This document shows positions 54,135 to 63,448 of a stretch of 64,000 bases of DNA, one piece after another; positions within the stretch are counted from its first letter, which is position 1; each line of letters starts with the position of its first letter. Under the pieces are notes generated by a model. The model was not told the DNA's origin. It saw nothing but the letters and a program-made list of their open reading frames with translations, and did no database searches. Source of the DNA: Rhodobium orientis (GTDB lineage: Bacteria; Pseudomonadota; Alphaproteobacteria; Rhizobiales; Rhodobiaceae); NCBI RefSeq assembly GCF_003258835.1, contig NZ_NPEV01000004.1, forward strand, positions 18,744 through 82,743, written 5' to 3'. The position numbers and the translations under genes were made by a program.

Positions 54135-55482
54135 GCGCGCCGGCGGCCGGCGCCGCGTCGTTTTCTGATCTCTCCGGCGACGGCGGCCTTTCTTGCGGGC
54201 CGCCGTTTTCTTTTCCGGGCTCCTTCCCGGGTGCGCCGGCGATCTTTTTTCGGATCCAGGCGGCAAAGCCGGAGATGACCCCGCCGATGACGCCGAGCGC
54301 AGTGAAGGCGCCGCCGAAGCCGATGACCGCCTCATAGATGGACTTCACCTTGCCGGTGGTCTTGTCGACCGCGCCGAGCGTTGCGCCGATCCGTGTCACG
54401 AGGTCGACATGGACGCTCACCGCGCGCGGGAAGGATTCCACCGGGATCTCGATGGTCTCCTCGCCGACCGTGATCCGCTGGCGGACGGTGAGCTTCAGGG
54501 TCTTCCTGCCTTCGGCGGCGGGCGTCACGGTCCAGGAAATGACGTCGGAGCGGCCCTCAGGCACGGTCACCCAGGTGAGGCCCTCGGGGTCGACGGTGAA
54601 ACCGCTTCCGGACAGCGCCGCGCCCACATCCGGAGTGGCGGCGACGTCGGCCGACAGCGCGTCGGGCTCCGGCGTTGCGGCGCGAAAGGTCTCGCCGGCG
54701 GCATCGCTTCCGGTGCCGCGGCCGATGGTCAGGTGGGCGTCGTAGGTCTCGCCGATCCACATCTCGGAGACGATTTCCAGCGTGATCTTCGCCGGGCGTT
54801 CGGCGCGCCGTGCCGCATCGGCGATGAGGGCGTCGCGGTCGGTGATGGCGGCGATGCGGTCGGCCAGCGGCTCGCCCTCCGCGGCCTCAAGGTTTTCGCG
54901 CTGCACCCGCATCGCCGCAATCTGCGTTTCGGAGGCGGCGCGGGTTTCGGCAAGCGCCTCGGCCCGGCGCTGGTAGAGGCGGCGGCGGGCCAGCATTTCC
55001 GGATCGCCGGATTGGATCCTCGGGCGCTGCGGCCGGCTGCGCCAGGTGCGATCGCCGCTGCTCCGGCTCCGGCCGTGATAGCTGCGGACGACGCGCTCGG
55101 AGATGGTGTTGAGGTCTTCGGTGATACCGGCAAGCTGTTCGGTCAGCCGCGCCAGCTCCTTTTCGGCAAAGATCTGCTCCTCGCCGAGGGCCTTTTCCGC
55201 GGCGACGATCTGTGCGCTGGCAGCGGCATCGACGGCTTCCGCCAGGGCCGAGCCGTCGGGAATGGAGACCTCAACGGGGGTTGCCGCGACCGGTGCCCGG
55301 GCGCCGCCGATGCCGGCGACGTAGACCGCAAGGAGACAGAGCGCGCCGGCGATGACGGCGACGGCAAAGCCGGTGAGAAAGACGCGGCCTGCGGACACGG
55401 ATCCCTTGTCCCTTGCGGTGGCCCCTGTGGCTCCTTTCGCGATCGCTCCTTCGCGTTGACGGGCGAGCGAGCCCGCCAACAC
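54118..55482 (-). CDS. Uncharacterised coiled-coil membrane protein with beta-domain
   Basis: This 454-aa protein matches no family that I recognise. An N-terminal transmembrane helix (about residues 34-56) is followed by a Glu/Ala-rich coiled coil (about 75-215), a beta-rich domain (about 230-385) with VDPEGLTWVTVPEG and ISWTVTP, a helix pair near 395-430 with a Gly-rich hydrophobic segment, and a Pro/Glu/Lys-rich C-terminus. The layout suggests a large extracytoplasmic part anchored at both ends. The GTG start at 55482 lacks a clear ribosome-binding site; a GTG at 55398 just before the first helix is an alternative. Its tail overlaps the ABC exporter gene by 17 bp. Confidence 0.62.
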   Translation of the reverse strand: MLAGSLARQREGAIAKGATGATARDKGSVSAGRVFLTGFAVAVIAGALCLLAVYVAGIGGARAPVAATPVEVSIPDGSALAEAVDAAASAQIVAAEKALGEEQIFAEKELARLTEQLAGITEDLNTISERVVRSYHGRSRSSGDRTWRSRPQRPRIQSGDPEMLARRRLYQRRAEALAETRAASETQIAAMRVQRENLEAAEGEPLADRIAAITDRDALIADAARRAERPAKITLEIVSEMWIGETYDAHLTIGRGTGSDAAGETFRAATPEPDALSADVAATPDVGAALSGSGFTVDPEGLTWVTVPEGRSDVISWTVTPAAEGRKTLKLTVRQRITVGEETIEIPVESFPRAVSVHVDLVTRIGATLGAVDKTTGKVKSIYEAVIGFGGAFTALGVIGGVISGFAAWIRKKIAGAPGKEPGKENGGPQERPPSPERSENDAAPAAGAPIPPP

Positions 55483-55570
55483 ATGGTTGTCGATCTGTCG
55501 AAAAACCGCAATCCCGTAAGGGAGTCACGTTTTGGTGCGCCCGGAACGGCGGCGCCCAGGAGGCACGCGC

Positions 55571-56218
55571 TCAAAGGGACCGATGCACGGCCTTCAGGCG
55601 CTCCATATCCGCGGTTTCCAGCGCTTCCAGATTGTCCTCGATCGCTTCGACCGGCCAGTCCCACCAGCGGATTTCCAGGAGATCGGCGATCACCTCGTCG
55701 GAAAAGCGCTTGCGGATGACGGCTGCCGGATTGCCGCCGACGATGGTGTAGGGGGCGACATCGCGGGTGACGACGGCGCGCGCGGCGACGATGGCGCCGT
55801 CGCCGATGGTCACGCCTGGCATCACCATCGCCTCGTGGCCGAACCAGACGTCGTTGCCGACGACCGTGTCCTTTACCGGCATCTCGGTGTAGTCGCGCAC
55901 GGTGTCGAGATTGAACAGCCGGAACGGATAGGCGGTGACGCCGCCCATCGGATGGTTGGCCGAACTGGTGATGAACTGCGCGCCGTGGGCGATCTGGGCG
56001 AACTTGCCGATGATGAGCTTTTCCCGGCTGTGGGGAAACAGATAGGGGGCGATGGCGGCGGCGATATTTTCCGGGCGGCCGAAGGAGCTGTAATAGGAGT
56101 AGTCGCCGACCTCGATCTGCGGGATGTCGATGGCGTTCTTCAGATAGACGACTTCTTCCAGGACGGTGCCGTCCGGCATGGTGACGGGGTTGCGCGCGTC
56201 CTTGTTCAAAAACGGCAT
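55571..56218 (-). CDS. CatB/Vat-type xenobiotic O-acetyltransferase
   Basis: This 215-aa trimeric left-handed beta-helix acetyltransferase uses acetyl-CoA. Hexapeptide-repeat residues appear as IGKFAQIAHGAQFI, VVGNDVWFGHEAMVMPGVTIGDGAIVAARAVVTRDVAPYTIVGGNPA, and the catalytic His lies in SSANHPMGG. The family includes CatB chloramphenicol and Vat streptogramin acetyltransferases, but most chromosomal members have other or unknown substrates, so resistance cannot be claimed. The ATG at 56218 gives the family length; an in-frame ATG at 56242 is less likely. Confidence 0.86.
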   Translation of the reverse strand: MPFLNKDARNPVTMPDGTVLEEVVYLKNAIDIPQIEVGDYSYYSSFGRPENIAAAIAPYLFPHSREKLIIGKFAQIAHGAQFITSSANHPMGGVTAYPFRLFNLDTVRDYTEMPVKDTVVGNDVWFGHEAMVMPGVTIGDGAIVAARAVVTRDVAPYTIVGGNPAAVIRKRFSDEVIADLLEIRWWDWPVEAIEDNLEALETADMERLKAVHRSL

Positions 56219-56346
56219 GATCGGACCTTTTCGCTTCGACATGGGAAGAGGGCCTGCACGGTCTTGGTGAGGCGCCCGGCGCAGGCGGAATGGCGAGGTT
56301 GAAAGGTTCTATCCGATCATCGGCCCGCGCTCCTTTGCGGGGAGGG

Positions 56347-57375
56347 TTACCGCTGGGTCAGCTTCAGCTCGATGCGGCGGTTCTTGGCGTAGGCCTCGTC
56401 GTCCTCGCCTTCCTCCAGCGGCTGGAATTCGCCGAAGCCGGCGGCAACCAGCCGGTTCGCCGGCACACCCTTGGAGATCAGATATTTGACCACCGAGATG
56501 GCGCGGGCGGCGGACAGCTCCCAGTTGGACGGGAAGCGCGGCGAGGAGATCGGCCGCTTGTCGGTGTGGCCGTCGACGCGCAGCACCCAGTCGATCTCGG
56601 GCGGGATCTGGGCGCCGAGTTCGTTGATCGCCTCGGCGAGCTTGTCGAGCTCTTCCTCGCCTTCCGGGTTGACGGCGTCGTTGCCGGCGGAAAACAGCAC
56701 TTCGGACTGGAACACGAAGCGGTCGCCGACGACGCGGATGTCGGAGCGCTTGGAGAGGATCTCGCGCAGGCGGCCGAAGAAGTCTGAGCGGTAGCGGGCG
56801 AGTTCCTGGACCCGCTGGGCGAGCGCCACGTTGAGGCGCTTGCCGAGGTCGGCGATCTTGGCCTGGGCCTCGCGGTCCTTGTCCTTGGACGCATCGAGGG
56901 CGGACTCCAGCGCGGCAATCTGCTTTCTGAGCGCTGCGATCTGGCGGTTGAGGAGTTCGACCTGGGCGAGCGCCCGCTGGCTGATGCGCTCCTTTTCGTC
57001 GAGCGTGTTCTGCAGGCTGGAAAGCTGGCCGCCGGCGCTCTCCGCAGCCCCCGTCTGCGTGTCGAGCAGGCCCTGCAGGCGCGCCTGCTCCTCTTCGGCA
57101 TCGCTGAGGTTGGACTCAAAGACGGCAAGGGTCTCGGTCAGGCTGTTGTTTTCCGCCGAGGTCAGCGCCAGGGCTTCCTTGAGGGCGGCGATCTCCGCGT
57201 TCAGCCGGTTGAGGACGGCGTCGCGGCCGGTGATCTCCTGGCTGAGGAAGAACTGCGCTAGCATGAACACGGACAGCATGAAGATGATGACGAGCAGCAG
57301 CGTCGCCATCGCATCGACGAAACCGGGCCAATAGTCGGCCCGCGCCTCGCGCCGTCGTGTCCGGGCGAGCGCCAT
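56347..57375 (-). CDS. MotB/OmpA-like peptidoglycan-binding stator-type protein
   Basis: This 342-aa inner-membrane protein has one N-terminal helix with a conserved Asp (FVDAMATLLLVIIFML), the proton-carrying position in MotB/ExbD/TolR-like proteins. A long coiled coil follows (about 50-190), then an OmpA-type domain (RVDGHTDKRPI, NWELSAARAISVVKYLISKGV, AAGFGEFQP, NRRIELKL). No flagellar genes are nearby. It overlaps functionally with the preceding MotA-like gene, which starts upstream and ends 3 bp before this gene's start. Its job in the envelope is unknown. Confidence 0.82.
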   Translation of the reverse strand: MALARTRRREARADYWPGFVDAMATLLLVIIFMLSVFMLAQFFLSQEITGRDAVLNRLNAEIAALKEALALTSAENNSLTETLAVFESNLSDAEEEQARLQGLLDTQTGAAESAGGQLSSLQNTLDEKERISQRALAQVELLNRQIAALRKQIAALESALDASKDKDREAQAKIADLGKRLNVALAQRVQELARYRSDFFGRLREILSKRSDIRVVGDRFVFQSEVLFSAGNDAVNPEGEEELDKLAEAINELGAQIPPEIDWVLRVDGHTDKRPISSPRFPSNWELSAARAISVVKYLISKGVPANRLVAAGFGEFQPLEEGEDDEAYAKNRRIELKLTQR

Positions 57376-57378
57376 CGC

Positions 57379-58377
57379 TCAGTCCTTCGCCTTCTTGAAC
57401 GCCGTGTTGAGGGTCTCCAGCAGCTCGCGGATGTGCTCCTGCTGGTCGCCCTGGTTCTTGGCCCATTGCTGCATGGTCTTCTGCTCGGACCTCAAATGCT
57501 GGACGAGGCCCTGGATGCCTTCGGCGAGATTGGCCATGGCGTGGGAGGCGGTGCGGTTGGAGCCGCCCTCCTGCATCGATCTGGCCATGCGTTCCATGGC
57601 GACGCGCAGGTCCTCAGCGGTCGTGCCGCTGGGCCCGCGCTGTTCGGCGATCTCCTCCGGTGTCAGGTCGGTGACGGTCGACAGCCAGTCCTCAAGGTCG
57701 TTGTAGAAGCGGTTCTGGGCCTGGCCGGCCTGCAAATCGAGGAAGCCGAGCACCAAGGAGCCGGCAAGACCGAACAGCGAGGACGAGAACGCCGTGCCCA
57801 TGCCGGTGAGCGGGGCTTCCAGTCCTGCCTTCAAATCCTCGAAGATGACGTTGGAATCGCCGGAGGCGACGTCCAGTGAGTTGATGGTGGCGCCGACCGA
57901 GGAAACGGTCTGCAACAGGCCCCAAAAGGTGCCGAGGAGGCCGAGGAAGACCAGCAGGCCCGTCAGGTAGCGGGAGATGTCGCGCGATTCGTCGAGGCGC
58001 ATGCCGATCGAATCGAGGATCGAGCGCATGGTGTGGGTCGAGATCGCCATCTCGCCGATGCGGTCGCCGAGCAGCGTCGACATCGGGGCAAGCAGCACGG
58101 GCGGGCGGCGAACCTCGATGCCGGGCTCGCCGAGGCGGAAGGAGTTGACCCAGGCGACCTCGGGAAAGAGCCGGATAACCTGCCGGAATGTCAGGAAAAT
58201 ACCGATCAGGCCGACGCCGAGAATGAGGCCGTTGAGGCCCGGATTGCTCATGAACGCGGTGACGATCTGGCGGTAGAGGATCAGCGCCACGAAGGCGAAG
58301 ATGACCAGGAAGATGATCATCCGCCACAGGAAGACCTGGGGGCTGGAAAGCCGGTAGGGATCGAGATCCTTTGCCAT
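57379..58377 (-). CDS. MotA/TolQ/ExbB-like membrane protein, partner of the MotB-like protein
   Basis: This 332-aa protein has four hydrophobic helices: about 15-38, 47-69, 137-158 (YLTGLLVFLGLLGTFWGLLQTV, the family signature) and 193-215. A cytoplasmic C-terminal tail is predicted to be helical (about 230-332). This is the layout of the proton-conducting MotA/ExbB subunit. It precedes the MotB-like gene with a 3-bp gap, so the pair is cotranscribed. It is not a Zorya system, since no ZorC or ZorD genes follow. Confidence 0.82.
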   Translation of the reverse strand: MAKDLDPYRLSSPQVFLWRMIIFLVIFAFVALILYRQIVTAFMSNPGLNGLILGVGLIGIFLTFRQVIRLFPEVAWVNSFRLGEPGIEVRRPPVLLAPMSTLLGDRIGEMAISTHTMRSILDSIGMRLDESRDISRYLTGLLVFLGLLGTFWGLLQTVSSVGATINSLDVASGDSNVIFEDLKAGLEAPLTGMGTAFSSSLFGLAGSLVLGFLDLQAGQAQNRFYNDLEDWLSTVTDLTPEEIAEQRGPSGTTAEDLRVAMERMARSMQEGGSNRTASHAMANLAEGIQGLVQHLRSEQKTMQQWAKNQGDQQEHIRELLETLNTAFKKAKD

Positions 58378-58478
58378 ATTCGCTCCACTGACCCGGAAAG
58401 GACGAGGTCAGTGATAGCGCGTTTTAGGCGCAGCAAAAACCGCTAATCGGAACCGTTTTTTAACCCTGGCGCTGCGGA

Positions 58479-59270
58479 TCAGCCGCCGGCCTTTTTCAAC
58501 AGCGCCATCAGCCGGCGGTGGATGTCCTCGTTGCCGGCGCAGATGTTGCCGGCCTCCAGCATGCGGTCGCGGTCGTCCAGGTCGGTGACGAAGCCGCCCG
58601 CCTCGCGGATCAACACGATGCCCGCGGCGATGTCCCAGGGCGACAGGGCGCGCTCCCAGAAGCCGTCGAAGCGGCCGGCGGCGGTCCAGGCAAGGTCGAG
58701 GGCGGCCGAGCCGCAGCGGCGCACGCCGGCGGTCTCGCCCATCACGGCCGCCAGCTCCTTGAGGAAGCGGCCGTGGTCGCCATAGCCGAAGCGCGGCATG
58801 CCGGTGCCGATGATGCAGTCGGTCAGGTCGTGGCGCGTGGCGACCCGGAGCCGGCGGTCGTTGAGGAAGGCGCCGGAGCCGCGTTCGGCGGTGAAGAGCT
58901 CATCGGTGATGGGATTGTAGATGACGCCGGCGACCAGCGTTCCCTGGCGCTCCAGGGCGACGGAGATGGAAAAGATCGGCAGGCCGTGCAGGAAGTTGGT
59001 GGTGCCGTCCAGCGGATCGACGATCCAGCGGTTCTCGCTGTCGCCCTCCGTGACGCCCGACTCCTCCATCAGGAAGCCGTAGCCGGGCCGGGCCTTCTGC
59101 AGCTCGTTGAACAGGACCTCCTCCGACTTGCGGTCGGCGGCGGAGACGAAGTCGGCAGGCCCCTTTCGCGAGACCTGGAGGTGTTCCACCTCGCCGAAAT
59201 CGCGGGTCAGCTTGCGTCCGGCCTTCATGACGGCCTGAACCATGACGTTCAAGAGGGCTGAACGCGCCAT
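58479..59270 (-). CDS. suhB: Inositol monophosphatase family protein
   Basis: This 263-aa magnesium-dependent phosphatase has the metal-binding motifs EESG, WIVDPLDGTTNFLHG and the C-terminal WDIAAG. It matches SuhB-type inositol-1-monophosphatases. It is translated downstream of efp on the same strand, with 39 bp between them, and may be part of the same transcript. Substrate in vivo is not certain. Confidence 0.9.
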   Translation of the reverse strand: MARSALLNVMVQAVMKAGRKLTRDFGEVEHLQVSRKGPADFVSAADRKSEEVLFNELQKARPGYGFLMEESGVTEGDSENRWIVDPLDGTTNFLHGLPIFSISVALERQGTLVAGVIYNPITDELFTAERGSGAFLNDRRLRVATRHDLTDCIIGTGMPRFGYGDHGRFLKELAAVMGETAGVRRCGSAALDLAWTAAGRFDGFWERALSPWDIAAGIVLIREAGGFVTDLDDRDRMLEAGNICAGNEDIHRRLMALLKKAGG

Positions 59271-59309
59271 AATGCAATCTCTTTTTTCGTTAGCGGTGTC
59301 GCCGCCGCG

Positions 59310-59873
59310 TCAGTCGGCGCGGCGGACGTATTCCAGTTCGTTGGTGTCGACGACGATGCGCTCGCCGGCCGAGACGAAGGGCGGCACCATCACGCGCACG
59401 CCATTTTCCAGCACGGCCGGCTTGTAGGAGGAGGACTGGGTCTGGCCCTTGACGACGGCGTCGGCCTCGGTGACTTCGAGCGTCACCTGCGCCGGCAGGG
59501 TGATGCCGATCGGCCGGCCCTCGTGCATTTCCAGGGTGACGGTCATGCCGTCCTGCAGGAAGGCGGCGCGATCGCCGACGAATTCCGTCTGCAGCTCGAT
59601 CTGCTCGTAGGTGTCGGTGTCCATGAACACCAGCATCTCGCCCTCGGCATAGAGGAACTGGAAGTCCTTCTGTTCCAGGCGGACGCGCTCGACGGTGTCG
59701 GCGGAGCGGAAGCGCTCGTTGAGCTTGCGGCCGTCGAGGAGGTTCTTCAACTCGACCTGGGCGAAGGCGCCGCCCTTGCCGGGCTTGACGTGCTGGGTCT
59801 TGACGGCGACCCAGAGCGTGTCCTGGTGCATGATGACGTTGCCGGGGCGGATTTCGTTGCCGTTGATCTTCAT
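59310..59873 (-). CDS. efp: Translation elongation factor P
   Basis: EF-P relieves ribosome stalling at proline stretches. The 187-aa protein begins [17 protein letters not shown]. It has the tip loop [11 protein letters not shown] with Lys33 at the site modified in many bacteria, and the three-domain EF-P ending [13 protein letters not shown]. The ATG at 59873 is chosen; the open frame upstream shows no conservation. Whether an EpmA/EpmB-like modifier exists cannot be seen here. Confidence 0.95.
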   Translation of the reverse strand: MKINGNEIRPGNVIMHQDTLWVAVKTQHVKPGKGGAFAQVELKNLLDGRKLNERFRSADTVERVRLEQKDFQFLYAEGEMLVFMDTDTYEQIELQTEFVGDRAAFLQDGMTVTLEMHEGRPIGITLPAQVTLEVTEADAVVKGQTQSSSYKPAVLENGVRVMVPPFVSAGERIVVDTNELEYVRRAD

Positions 59874-60078
59874 GTCGGTCGGTTCCGGATGCGGGCACGG
59901 CGGCGCGGACGCCGGAGGCCTGTCGTGGCTGTGGCAAGGCGCGCGGGGCGCCGATGGGGACCGGTGCCTCACGCGCCGATCGGTCGGGCGTCGTCGGCCC
60001 TTGATGTGTCGGGGCTTTCTGCACCACAAAAGCGCCGTCGTTTCAAGTCTCGCCGCGCTGCAAAGGTCCGCTGCGCGC

Positions 60079-61131
60079 CTACTTGCCGAGGATCCAGTTG
60101 GCGGCGAGATCCTTGGCGCGGTTCTGGACGTCCTGCGGCAGCGACTCCCAGTAGCCGTCGAGCTGCAGGTCCGAGAGGCCGAGCTGGCGGGCCACCAGGT
60201 GCCATTTGGCCGGCTCGGCGGGATCGTAGGTGCCGCCGCGGCCGAGCAGGTACATATGGGCGAGGCGGTTCATGGCGACCGGATTGCCGGCCCGCGCGGC
60301 ACGCTCGAACCAGGCGATGGCGGCGCCGTCGTCGCGCGCCGTGCCCTTGCCGTTGGCGAGCCGGATCGCATACTCGACCTGGGCGTCGACGAAGCCGTTG
60401 CGGGCGGCGCGGCCGAGCCATTCCGTCGCCTTTTCCTGGTCGATCGGCCGGCCGACGCCGAGCATGTGCATCTGCGCGATGGCATATTGGGCATCGGCGA
60501 TGCCGGCCTCTGCCGCCTTGGCAAACATCTCGGCGGCGCGGGGAACGCTTCGCGGCCGGTCGTCGCCGTCCAGATAGGCGATGCCGATGTTGAACATGGC
60601 GTTGGGCTGGCCGGCCTTTGCCGCCTCTTCGAAGAGGTCCATCGCCCGCTTGCGGTCCTTCTCGACGCCCTGGCCTTCCAGGTACATCGTGCCGAGGCGG
60701 AACTGGGCCTCGCGGTCGCCGTTCCTTGCCGCGATCCTGTACCAGTTCGCGGCGTCCTTCAGGTTCTGCTGGGTTCCCTTGCCGTTTTCATAGAGCACGC
60801 CGAGCAGCGTCTGGGCGGCCGTGTCGCCGTTTTCCGCGCGCGGAATGGCGTAGGCAAGGGCGGTCAGGAACAGGCCGCGCTGGTAGGCGCCATAGGCAAG
60901 GTCGACGGTCCGGCCGTCCGCTGTTGTCTCGTCTGCGCCGTCGGTCGTTGCCGCGCCGCTATCGGCTTCTGGCGCCTGCGGGCCGGCTTGCTGCTTGGAC
61001 AGGTAGTCGCTGACCGGGTTCTGCAGGAACTCGGTTTCCTCTTGCGGCGCCGTCGTCGGCGGCGTCTGGGCCGCCGCGGCGACGGGTGCGGTGAGAAGGA
61101 GGGCCAGCACCGCGATCGGGCGCAGCGTCAT
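60079..61131 (-). CDS. Exported Sel1-like repeat protein
   Basis: This 350-aa protein has a signal peptide ([18 protein letters not shown]), an acidic linker and about six Sel1/TPR-like repeats. Recurring patterns are [35 protein letters not shown] and [12 protein letters not shown]. Such proteins are envelope scaffolds that mediate protein interactions. Its ATG overlaps the stop of the ThiE-like gene (ATGA, 61128-61131), so the two are translationally coupled. Confidence 0.85.
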   Translation of the reverse strand: MTLRPIAVLALLLTAPVAAAAQTPPTTAPQEETEFLQNPVSDYLSKQQAGPQAPEADSGAATTDGADETTADGRTVDLAYGAYQRGLFLTALAYAIPRAENGDTAAQTLLGVLYENGKGTQQNLKDAANWYRIAARNGDREAQFRLGTMYLEGQGVEKDRKRAMDLFEEAAKAGQPNAMFNIGIAYLDGDDRPRSVPRAAEMFAKAAEAGIADAQYAIAQMHMLGVGRPIDQEKATEWLGRAARNGFVDAQVEYAIRLANGKGTARDDGAAIAWFERAARAGNPVAMNRLAHMYLLGRGGTYDPAEPAKWHLVARQLGLSDLQLDGYWESLPQDVQNRAKDLAANWILGK

Positions 61132-61772
61132 GGCGCGTCTCCGCCGAAGGCGTCGATGCGGGCATTGGCGAACTGGACGGCCTCGGCCGGGCCGCCCGGA
61201 TGGCTCCAGACGGCGGCGCGCATGCCGATGAAATCGGCACCGGCGTCGAGCACCGCATCGACGGTGGCAAGGTCGGCACCGGCCATCACCACGCAGGGCG
61301 GCTCGAACAGGCTCGACCACCATTCGCCAAGAGCGATGTTGGCCGGATGGGCTCCCGGTGCCTCCTCGCGGTCGATGCGGCCGAAAAAGACGTAGTCGGC
61401 GCCGCGCTCGGCGGCGAGCATCGCCGTGTGGCGGTCGAAGAGCCCTCCGGCGCCGACGAAGTTCTTCGGCTGGAAGCGCTCGATCGCATCCGTCAGGTCG
61501 TCGACGCCGGTGTCGATATGGATGCCGTCGGCGCCGGCGCGGCCGGTGACGCGGCTGTCATTGGCGACGATGGCGGCGACACCATTCTTCTGGGCAACCG
61601 CTGCAACGGCCTCTGCGACTTTCTGGAAGCCGGCGTCCTCGTCCATGTCCGGCGTGATCAGCAGCGAGGCGGCGTCGCCGGCCGACAGCGCCGCTTCCAG
61701 CTTCGGCAGGAAGGCGCTCAGTGCGACGGCGCGCGGCGTCACCAGGAAGAGGCGGGGGCGTGGCGTTGTCAT
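61128..61772 (-). CDS. ThiE/TenI-family protein (thiamine-phosphate-synthase-like)
   Basis: This 214-aa TIM-barrel-like protein resembles thiamine phosphate synthase/TenI: RLFLVTPRAVALSAFLPKLEAAL, a DGIHIDTG segment, GADYVFFGRI and a C-terminal GADFIGMRAAVW. The phosphate-binding and diphosphate-ligand residues of true ThiE are only partly visible, so synthase activity is uncertain. It shares an ATGA overlap with the downstream Sel1 gene. No other thi genes are present nearby. Confidence 0.72.
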   Translation of the reverse strand: MTTPRPRLFLVTPRAVALSAFLPKLEAALSAGDAASLLITPDMDEDAGFQKVAEAVAAVAQKNGVAAIVANDSRVTGRAGADGIHIDTGVDDLTDAIERFQPKNFVGAGGLFDRHTAMLAAERGADYVFFGRIDREEAPGAHPANIALGEWWSSLFEPPCVVMAGADLATVDAVLDAGADFIGMRAAVWSHPGGPAEAVQFANARIDAFGGDAP

Positions 61773-62084
61773 GTCGGGCTCGATCGTTCTGTCGTCCCGC
61801 CGGCTTTCGCCGCCAACGGGTCTCGGGGGCACCGATCACAAAAAGGCGGCAAAAAATGGGACCCCATGGCTTGGCCGGAAATATCCTGTTCGTCCGGTCC
61901 CGTCGAGGGGGTAGCGAAGCGCGTGCAAACAAAAACGCCGGCGGGGTAAACCGCCGGCGATTCTTTTTGGCGTTCAAGCGCTACCTGGGCTTTTCGGCGC
62001 AACGGCGCCGGCGCGGGTTCGCGCTTGCGATGCCTTTGGCGCCGGGCGGCGCATGCGGACCCGTCTTGCGACTTCGGGGCCGTG
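61773..62084. other. Intergenic region between pgk and the ThiE-like gene
   Basis: This 312-bp gap has a strong minus-strand hairpin terminator near 61936-61959, about 125 bp beyond the pgk stop. The rest shows no gene. In many relatives fba follows pgk, but it is not present here. Confidence 0.55.
61931..61959 (-). terminator. Intrinsic terminator downstream of pgk
   Basis: A 9-bp stem CGCCGGCGG (61936-61944) / CCGCCGGCG (61951-61959) with a 6-nt loop has AAAAA to its left. Read on the minus strand this becomes a T-run, as needed for termination of pgk. Confidence 0.75.
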
Positions 62085-63278
62085 CTACTTGCGCAGGGCC
62101 TCCACGCCCGGCAGGGGCTTGCCTTCCATCCATTCCAGGAAGGCGCCGCCGGCAGCCGACACATAGGAGAAGTCGTCCTTGACGCCGGCGTGCTTGAGGG
62201 CTGCGACGGTGTCGCCGCCGCCGGCGACCGACAGGAGATCGCCGGCCTTGGTGCGCTCCGCGGCGTGCTTGGCGGCGGCCACGGTGGCGGTGTCGAAGGG
62301 CGGGATCTCGAAGGCGCCGAGCGGGCCGTTCCAGACCAGCGTTGCGGCCTCGTCGATCTTGGCGGTGACGGCTTTGATCGAGGCCGGGCCGACGTCGAGC
62401 ATCATGGCGTCGGACGGGATGGCGTCGAGCGCGACCGTCTCGTTGGCGGCACCGGCGGCGAATTCCTTGGCGACGACCGCGTCCTCCGGCAGCACGATGG
62501 CGCAGCCGGCGGCTTCCGCGGCGATCATGATGCGCCGTGCGGTCTCGGCAAGGTCGTGCTCGCACAGCGACTTGCCGACGTCGACGCCCTTGGCGGCGAG
62601 GAAGGTGTTGGCCATGCCGCCGCCGATGACCAGGCCGTCGACCTTGGAGACGAGGTTTTCCAGAAGGTCGATCTTGGTCGAGACCTTGGCGCCGCCGACG
62701 ACTGCGACGACCGGGCGCTTCGGCGAGCCGAGCGCGGCCTCAAGGGCGTCCAGTTCCTTCTGCATGGCGCGGCCGGCCGCGGCCGGCATCTTGTGGGCCA
62801 GGCCCTCGGTCGAGCCGTGGGCGCGGTGGGCGGCGGAAAAGGCGTCGTTGACATAGACGTCGCCATTGGCGGCGAGCGCGTCGACGAAGTCTTCCTCGTT
62901 CTTTTCCTCGCCCTTGTAGTAGCGGGTGTTCTCAAGCAGCGCGATGTCGCCGTCGGCCATCTTGGCAACGGCGTCGGCAACGGTGTCGCCGATGCAATCG
63001 GAGACGAACGTCACCGGCTTGCCGACGGCCTCGGAAAGCGGGCCGGCGACGGGCTCCAGCGACATCTCCGGCTTCTTCTCGCCCTTGGGGCGGCCGAAAT
63101 GGGCCAGAAGCAGAACCTTCGCTCCCTTGTCGGAGAGCTCCTTGATGGTCGGGGCAACGGCGAGGATGCGGGTGTCGTCGGTGACCTTGCCGTCCTTCAT
63201 CGGCACGTTGAGGTCGACGCGCACCAGGGTGCGCTTACCGGCAACGTCAAGGTCGTCGATTGTGTTGAACTTGCTCAT
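62085..63278 (-). CDS. pgk: Phosphoglycerate kinase
   Basis: PGK transfers phosphate between 1,3-bisphosphoglycerate and ADP in glycolysis and gluconeogenesis. The 397-aa enzyme starts [27 protein letters not shown] and shows [26 protein letters not shown], the hinge-region [15 protein letters not shown] and the [10 protein letters not shown] nucleotide-binding loop. It lies downstream of gap, with a hairpin between them. Confidence 0.96.
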   Translation of the reverse strand: MSKFNTIDDLDVAGKRTLVRVDLNVPMKDGKVTDDTRILAVAPTIKELSDKGAKVLLLAHFGRPKGEKKPEMSLEPVAGPLSEAVGKPVTFVSDCIGDTVADAVAKMADGDIALLENTRYYKGEEKNEEDFVDALAANGDVYVNDAFSAAHRAHGSTEGLAHKMPAAAGRAMQKELDALEAALGSPKRPVVAVVGGAKVSTKIDLLENLVSKVDGLVIGGGMANTFLAAKGVDVGKSLCEHDLAETARRIMIAAEAAGCAIVLPEDAVVAKEFAAGAANETVALDAIPSDAMMLDVGPASIKAVTAKIDEAATLVWNGPLGAFEIPPFDTATVAAAKHAAERTKAGDLLSVAGGGDTVAALKHAGVKDDFSYVSAAGGAFLEWMEGKPLPGVEALRK

Positions 63279-63347
63279 CGTGGTCCTCCCGTGAGCGCGG
63301 CGGCGCTGAAAAAGCCGCCCGCTGGCGTGGCTGAACTGACGGAGACG

Positions 63348-63385
63348 AAAACGGCCGCGACGGGAGCAATCCCGGGCCGCGGCCG
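63348..63385 (-). terminator. Hairpin between gap and pgk, possible terminator or processing site
   Basis: CGGCCGCG (63352-63359) pairs with CGCGGCCG (63378-63385), and an inner CGGGA/TCCCG adds to the stem. On the minus strand it is followed by TTTT (63351-63348). It would partly separate gap and pgk expression. Confidence 0.6.
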
Positions 63386-63448
63386 GTTACGGTTCGAAAC
63401 GGGCCCGGCGGATCGACAGTGGCCGATCCCGCCCGGCGGTCGCGGTTT

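Noticed and set aside
55571-56218. Claim of chloramphenicol or streptogramin resistance from the CatB/Vat-like gene
   Set aside because: The hexapeptide family is broad and chromosomal members usually have other substrates; sequence reading cannot assign drug specificity.
56347-58377. Zorya-type anti-phage system suggested by the MotA/MotB-like pair
   Set aside because: No ZorC, ZorD or ZorE-like helicase or nuclease genes are adjacent; flanking genes are housekeeping (suhB, efp) and an acetyltransferase.
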